From: an uncultured Pseudoflavonifractor sp.
Lineage (GTDB): Bacteria > Bacillota > Clostridia > Oscillospirales > Oscillospiraceae
Assembly: GCA_947577065.1 (NCBI GenBank)
Contig: CANPTT010000015.1
Coordinates: 1 to 51,066 of the forward strand
Reading direction: 5' to 3'
Length of the DNA stretch: 51,066 bases
Positions 47,312 through 51,066 of this stretch are shown in pieces. The position numbers and the translations under genes are program-made. The notes under the pieces are model-generated. The model worked only from the letters and a program-made list of their open reading frames with translations, was not told the origin of the DNA and searched no databases. Position 1 is the stretch's first letter, and every line of letters begins with the position of its first letter.

Positions 47312-49879
47312 TTACTTCCCGTCCGCGGCAATTGTCTGCGCGGCGGTCCGTCCGGAGACAATGATCTCGGTGATCGCGTTCCCGCCCAGCCGGTTGCCTG
47401 CGTGGAAGCCGCCGGTGACCTCCCCTGCGGCATACAGACCCTTGATGGCCTTTCCCTCTGTATCCAGGACCCGGCGATCCACATCCACCCTCAGTCCGCC
47501 CATGGTGTGGTGGGTCGAGGGCGCCTGGAAGCGGACAAAGAGCTTGTCAAGCTTATAGGTTTCCGGCCGATAGCCGCCGTTCTCGTCCATCTCCACATCT
47601 CCGATGGTGCCCTGGGTGGCCAGCTTCTCCACGGGCAGCGCCTTGGTGACGCCCATAACATAATTGTCGTACTCCACGATGGTATCAATGAGGACCTGTT
47701 TGTCCAGGTGGAGCTTTTCGGCAAGCTGGTCCACCGTCCAGGTGTATTGGCGGCCGGGAATGTCAGGGCCAACCATGGCAGCGTTGTTGGTAAGGCTGGA
47801 GACCTCCACATAGATGCCGGGAACATATTTGAGCCCCAACTCCTGAGCCAATTCTCTGCTCATCCCGTTTTCAAAGCCGCCCTTGCTCAGCACATCCCGC
47901 TCGGCGGATTCATCCACGTACCGCTTTCCTGTGGCCGCATTGAGGAAGATCACGTTTTCGCCCGCCCCCCGGGACAGGTTTCCGTTATCCACCCAACCCA
48001 AGGGCATCATCTGGGTCCAGCCCATACCCACCACATCGGCGCCCACAGCCTGCCCCATGACAATGCCATCACCCTGAAGGCTGCTGCGGTTGGTGGTGCC
48101 AATGTTGTCGGCGATAAAGGCTGGATCCCAGTAGTCGTTGGTCTCCCGGACCATCTTGATGTTGGCGGCGTAGCCGCCGGTTGCAAGAATGACCCCCTTA
48201 CCGGCATAAGCGGTGACAGGGGTCCCGTCATATTGGACAGCCTTCACCCCGGTGACCCGGTCCCCCTCGGTAATAAGCTCGGTGGCAGTGGTGCGGGTCA
48301 TGATCTGATTGGCAGAATTGGCGGTGAGAAGGGTATTTTCCGGCACCTTGAAATAGGTGCCCCACTTGCTGTCGTGGTTGTTGCCCGCCACATTTCCACC
48401 CAGGGGGGCGTTCTCCCGCTGCCACAGGCAGCCGATCAGGGTGAACTGACGGTCGTTCTCGATCTCTCCGCCCTGGGCCGTCAGCCAGGGTTTGATATTC
48501 TGACCTTCCTCAATGAACTGCCGGGTCAGGTCATACTGGCTATAATTCCATCCGTTTCCGTCGGCATTGGGCCGCAGCCCGCCGTAGTAGGTCTGAAAGA
48601 TGTGGAGCTCCAGGGTGGAAAAAAGAGTCAGGTCGGTCTCCTTTGCCCCGGCCTTCAGCTTTGGCTGGGCCCAGTCCATGTAAGCCTTGATCTGACTTTT
48701 TAAGGTCCTCAGAGTTTCCAGATACTCCGGATGAACGCCCCTGACCGCGTTGAGTTTGATATCGCCCGCCACAAAGGGGTGGGCCTCATCCAAGGTCCCG
48801 TCAAAGCTCTCCTCAGACCAGTCCAGAATGACCTGAAGGATCTCCAGCCTCCCCGCATCACTCTTCACCTTATTGTAGGGCTGTCCGTTATACTCCCCGG
48901 TGACCGCATCGGGATCCTGGGGATCCCACACCAGGTAGGGCATAACGCTCTGGTAGGCGCCGCCGGAGACCAGGGTGTTGCCCCCCATCTCGGCATTGGC
49001 CTCCAGGACCAGGACGGTATTTCCGTCCTGGGCGGCCTGGGCGGCGGCGGACATCCCCGCGCCGCCCGCACCCACAACGACCACATCCCAGGTCCCCTCC
49101 ACGGGAGTCCCGGCCTTGTGCTCCACGGTGTTGGCCTTAAACGCCGTCAGATTAGTGGCCTTGGCCTGCTGGGCGGCGGCATTTATCGCCTCCTTAACGG
49201 CCCGACCGGTAAAGGTGGCGCCGGAGACCATGTCTACTCCGGTGCCGTTGGCGGCAATGATATCGGCAAACATAATGTCGTAGGCGGAAGTGCCCACGTG
49301 GGCGGTCTCCTTTTCCTCCGCGATCTCCACCTGTGTGACTGCATTGGCGGAGAAGGTGACTTGCAGGGACACGGGACCGTTATAGCCCGGCGCCGTGCCG
49401 GTATAGGTCCCGGCCGTGTAGGTGAGGGCAGCGGTGGCGCCCTCCTCTCCCTTGGCCGCGGCAATCGCGGCAGCAGCGGCCTCCTTGACTCCCTTCGAAG
49501 TAATGGTAGCGCCGGAGACGCCGTCAATGTCCGCCCCCTTCTCCTTGACCTGGGCCGCCAGATCTTCCAAAGCCGCGCCGCCCACAGTGGGGGTCTCCTT
49601 ATCTCCGGTCACCTTAACGTCGGTGATGGTGTTGTGGTCCACGGTGACGGAGACCTTTACCTCCCCACCGTACCCCTGGGCACTTCCCTCATAAGTCCCG
49701 GGGGTATAAATACCCTTTGACTGCTCCGGCTCCCGGTTCGAACAGCCGGTCAGCGAGACGGCCGTCCCAAACGCCAAAAGCAGTGAATGTAAGGGGACAG
49801 GATAATTGAGAAACCGGGATAAACCGGGAGAGGCGGGGGAAGTGCTGGAAAACCCCCGAATATCAACGGGAACGGGCAT
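47312..49879 (-). CDS. Exported FAD reductase with two FMN-binding domains; 5' end disrupted
   Basis: The recognisable protein begins at LLLAFGTAVSLTGCSN, the second half of a lipoprotein signal with Cys at 49744-49742. Two FMN-binding domains follow, each with its flavinylation motif (DGVSGAT, DMVSGAT), then FAD_binding_2/fumarate reductase domain (VVVVGAGGAGMS ... AGNRLGGNA). Relatives reduce fumarate, urocanate or cinnamate-like acceptors outside the membrane. The normal Met-Lys start of the signal peptide is missing: upstream codons are open but look unrelated and have no ribosome site. The listed ATG at 49879 is arbitrary; the gene may be non-functional. Confidence 0.8.
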   Translation of the reverse strand: MPVPVDIRGFSSTSPASPGLSRFLNYPVPLHSLLLAFGTAVSLTGCSNREPEQSKGIYTPGTYEGSAQGYGGEVKVSVTVDHNTITDVKVTGDKETPTVGGAALEDLAAQVKEKGADIDGVSGATITSKGVKEAAAAAIAAAKGEEGATAALTYTAGTYTGTAPGYNGPVSLQVTFSANAVTQVEIAEEKETAHVGTSAYDIMFADIIAANGTGVDMVSGATFTGRAVKEAINAAAQQAKATNLTAFKANTVEHKAGTPVEGTWDVVVVGAGGAGMSAAAQAAQDGNTVLVLEANAEMGGNTLVSGGAYQSVMPYLVWDPQDPDAVTGEYNGQPYNKVKSDAGRLEILQVILDWSEESFDGTLDEAHPFVAGDIKLNAVRGVHPEYLETLRTLKSQIKAYMDWAQPKLKAGAKETDLTLFSTLELHIFQTYYGGLRPNADGNGWNYSQYDLTRQFIEEGQNIKPWLTAQGGEIENDRQFTLIGCLWQRENAPLGGNVAGNNHDSKWGTYFKVPENTLLTANSANQIMTRTTATELITEGDRVTGVKAVQYDGTPVTAYAGKGVILATGGYAANIKMVRETNDYWDPAFIADNIGTTNRSSLQGDGIVMGQAVGADVVGMGWTQMMPLGWVDNGNLSRGAGENVIFLNAATGKRYVDESAERDVLSKGGFENGMSRELAQELGLKYVPGIYVEVSSLTNNAAMVGPDIPGRQYTWTVDQLAEKLHLDKQVLIDTIVEYDNYVMGVTKALPVEKLATQGTIGDVEMDENGGYRPETYKLDKLFVRFQAPSTHHTMGGLRVDVDRRVLDTEGKAIKGLYAAGEVTGGFHAGNRLGGNAITEIIVSGRTAAQTIAADGK

Positions 49880-50032
49880 AATCAGGGCGGGAAAGGCCCG
49901 GACATTCTCATTTTCATTGAGCGCGAAGGCGTCGACGGCGGTCGGCGTCTTTTTTTGTGCCCAAGGGCCGCTGGAGGGCGCACGTCGGCGGCGGCGCGGC
50001 GCGGCGGGCACCGGCCCGGCTGGACAGGAAAA

Positions 50033-50072
50033 CCCCCGGAAAACCGCTTAAAAACGGCAATCCGGGGGCTTT
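50033..50072. terminator. Terminator within the element edge
   Basis: CCCCCGG (50033-50039) pairs with CCGGGGG (50062-50068) with an inner CCG/CGG, followed by CTTTTCTC; T-rich on the minus strand too. Confidence 0.75.
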
Positions 50073-50387
50073 TCTCGATGGCGGGGACGGGCAGGACATT
50101 ATGGGGGCCGCTCGGCCACGCCCCGGAAGTCACAGCAGCAGACCAAGAAGGCGTGGGCTTCGCGGCCCTTGAGGATAGTATAGCAGGGCTGCGGGGGAAA
50201 TGCAAGGGGGCCCAGCGTAATAACGCACCGTTAGAGCGTTAGAATTTAGGCCCAAACCGGGCGAACCGGCGCAGATCGGGCCGTTGGCGGCGTTACTTGA
50301 CCGTTACTCCCACGGTCGGGGCGCATGGCCTTAGAGCCCCAAAACGCCGAGCAGCAAAGTGACAAATTGCTCAAAACCCGGTCACCA

Positions 50388-50458
50388 TGTCACATTGTTG
50401 AATTTCAGGCGTTTTGTGGGCTCTGCAACCAAGCGAGGGCCCATTTTTCAATGTGACA
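50388..50458. repeat. 10-bp inverted repeat in the element edge
   Basis: TGTCACATTG (50388-50397) and CAATGTGACA (50449-50458) are perfect inverted copies, 51 bp apart. Possible recombinase or repressor sites. Confidence 0.6.
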
Positions 50459-50499
50459 CAAAAACGGATAATTATTTAACCAAAACAGGCCAAAAAAAT

Positions 50500-50973
50500 T
50501 TAGGCGATCACGCTCTGGCTACCTTCGCCGGAAGCGGAGGTGGGTTTTGCTTTTTCTCTCTCGGCGGCATACGTCCAGTAGATAGACTCCATCTTTTTCT
50601 CAACGTGCTTTTTGTATTTGAAGTAAACCAAATCAAAGAGGTCTTCCCGCTCGTAGGACGGCAGGAGCCGGAACATGGCAATCAGATCAGCCTCCTCAGC
50701 TTCAAGGGGGCTACCGTCGCATGAGAGCCCTTGCTCCAATTTAATGCGCTCCAGATCGTCGCTCGTTTTTGCGGGCGGCGTTTCTAACTCCAGGAGGTAA
50801 TCTGCCGACACCTCGAAAATGCGGGCGAGCGCAGCCAGCGCATTATACCCAGGCTTGCTCTTCCCCGATTCCCAGTCACCTACATTTCCAGGAGAAACCC
50901 CCGCAGCCTTTGCAAGCTGGCCCTGAGTCATCCCATGCTGGGAGCGCAATTCTTTCAATAATACGTTAAACAT
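50500..50973 (-). CDS. Phage/ICE-type XRE repressor
   Basis: 157 aa. N-terminal HTH: MTQGQLAKAAGVSPGNVGDWESGKSKPGYNALAALARIFEVSADYLLELE. The C-terminal half is helical and charged (LPSYEREDLFDLVYFKYKKHVEKK) with no peptidase motif. GAGGAGG precedes the ATG. It faces a divergent promoter with palindromic operators at the right edge of the window, the layout of a lysogeny or conjugative-element switch. Confidence 0.85.
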   Translation of the reverse strand: MFNVLLKELRSQHGMTQGQLAKAAGVSPGNVGDWESGKSKPGYNALAALARIFEVSADYLLELETPPAKTSDDLERIKLEQGLSCDGSPLEAEEADLIAMFRLLPSYEREDLFDLVYFKYKKHVEKKMESIYWTYAAEREKAKPTSASGEGSQSVIA

Positions 50974-50988
50974 AGCGACCTCCTCGAA

Positions 50989-51041
50989 TTTGCGAAAATT
51001 ACTCGCAAAACTATTGACTTCTACGAAAATGCGAGTATAAT
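50989..51041 (+). promoter_or_regulatory. Divergent promoter and operators of the element's switch
   Basis: TTGACT (51014-51019), 16-bp spacer, TATAAT (51036-51041) reads rightward out of the window. The palindrome TTTGCGA-N7-TCGCAAA (50989-51009) precedes it, and a second half-site GCGAGTA lies at 51031-51037 over the -10, matching TACTCGC at 51000-51006. Confidence 0.8.
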
Positions 51042-51066
51042 AATAGACAGGTTAAGAAATTAACCG

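Larger units (their letters stand above)
49786..50499. other. Non-coding edge of a probable mobile element
   Basis: About 700 bp with no convincing gene. It holds near-direct repeats AAACCGGGA (49815 and 49825), two copies of GGAAAACCCCCG (about 49851 and 50028), a terminator (50033-50072) and an inverted repeat TGTCACATTG / CAATGTGACA (50388-50397, 50449-50458). Composition differs from the flanking genes, and a phage-type repressor follows. I infer the left end of an integrated element; the attachment site is not defined. Confidence 0.5.

Noticed and set aside
1-51066. CRISPR arrays, tRNA and rRNA genes
   Set aside because: No regularly spaced repeats and no cloverleaf or rRNA-like sequence were seen in the intergenic regions.

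Overview
The window looks like chromosomal DNA from a GC-rich, strictly anaerobic, endospore-forming member of the Clostridia, most like gut Oscillospiraceae of the Flavonifractor / Intestinimonas / Lawsonibacter kind. The evidence is the class III ribonucleotide reductase with its activase, an [FeFe]-hydrogenase-like protein, sporulation genes (spo0A, spoIVB, a ylbJ-like gene, a spoVB-like flippase), purple-Firmicute style Shine-Dalgarno sequences and sigma-A promoters, many TTG/GTG starts, and two exported flavin reductases of the type gut anaerobes use for respiration. The genus is my inference; no rRNA or tRNA gene was seen.

Left part (1-12.1 kb): the 3' end of nrdD, followed by a partial duplication of that end around a palindrome; a divergent XRE regulator; an operon nrdG - aspartate dehydrogenase-like - degenerate 2-hydroxyacid dehydrogenase; a TIGR04255-type protein; an exported FMN/FAD reductase divergent from a LysR gene; a marR-MATE efflux operon with operators inside its promoter; and an NAD-salvage pair (nicotinamidase, pncB).

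Middle (12.1-31.2 kb): spoIVB-spo0A, a BI-1 family protein, a CtpE-like P-type ATPase, a small membrane protein, ROK glucokinase, a 4'-phosphopantetheinyl transferase, a two-component system, a decayed regulator/membrane gene remnant, degV and tetR sharing a 37-bp operator, a ylbJ-like gene, a four-cysteine small protein, L-asparaginase, the hydrogenase-like protein, a DUF4397 protein and a PRK06851-like ATPase.

Right part (31.2-51.1 kb): a leftward operon deoR-btpA/sgcQ-HAD-FGGY kinase-guanine deaminase with a purine-type phosphoribosyltransferase behind it (a possible uncharacterised sugar/nucleoside pathway); a DUF554 protein; a spoVB-like flippase behind a terminator-like leader; then a rightward, nearly self-contained N-acetylglucosamine PTS locus (enzyme I, nagB, nagA, EIIA, HPr, EIICB). 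The HPr has His15 but Arg in place of Ser46. An aldose epimerase and a second, larger exported flavin reductase follow. The 5' end of that reductase seems to be cut off at about 49.79 kb by foreign non-coding DNA, which leads to a phage/ICE-type repressor and divergent operator region. The window therefore ends inside the edge of a mobile element.

Several loci show well-defined cis-regulatory DNA: perfect operators overlapping consensus promoters at marR and at degV/tetR, and repressor operators at the right end. No CRISPR array, rRNA, tRNA or recognisable insertion sequence was found.
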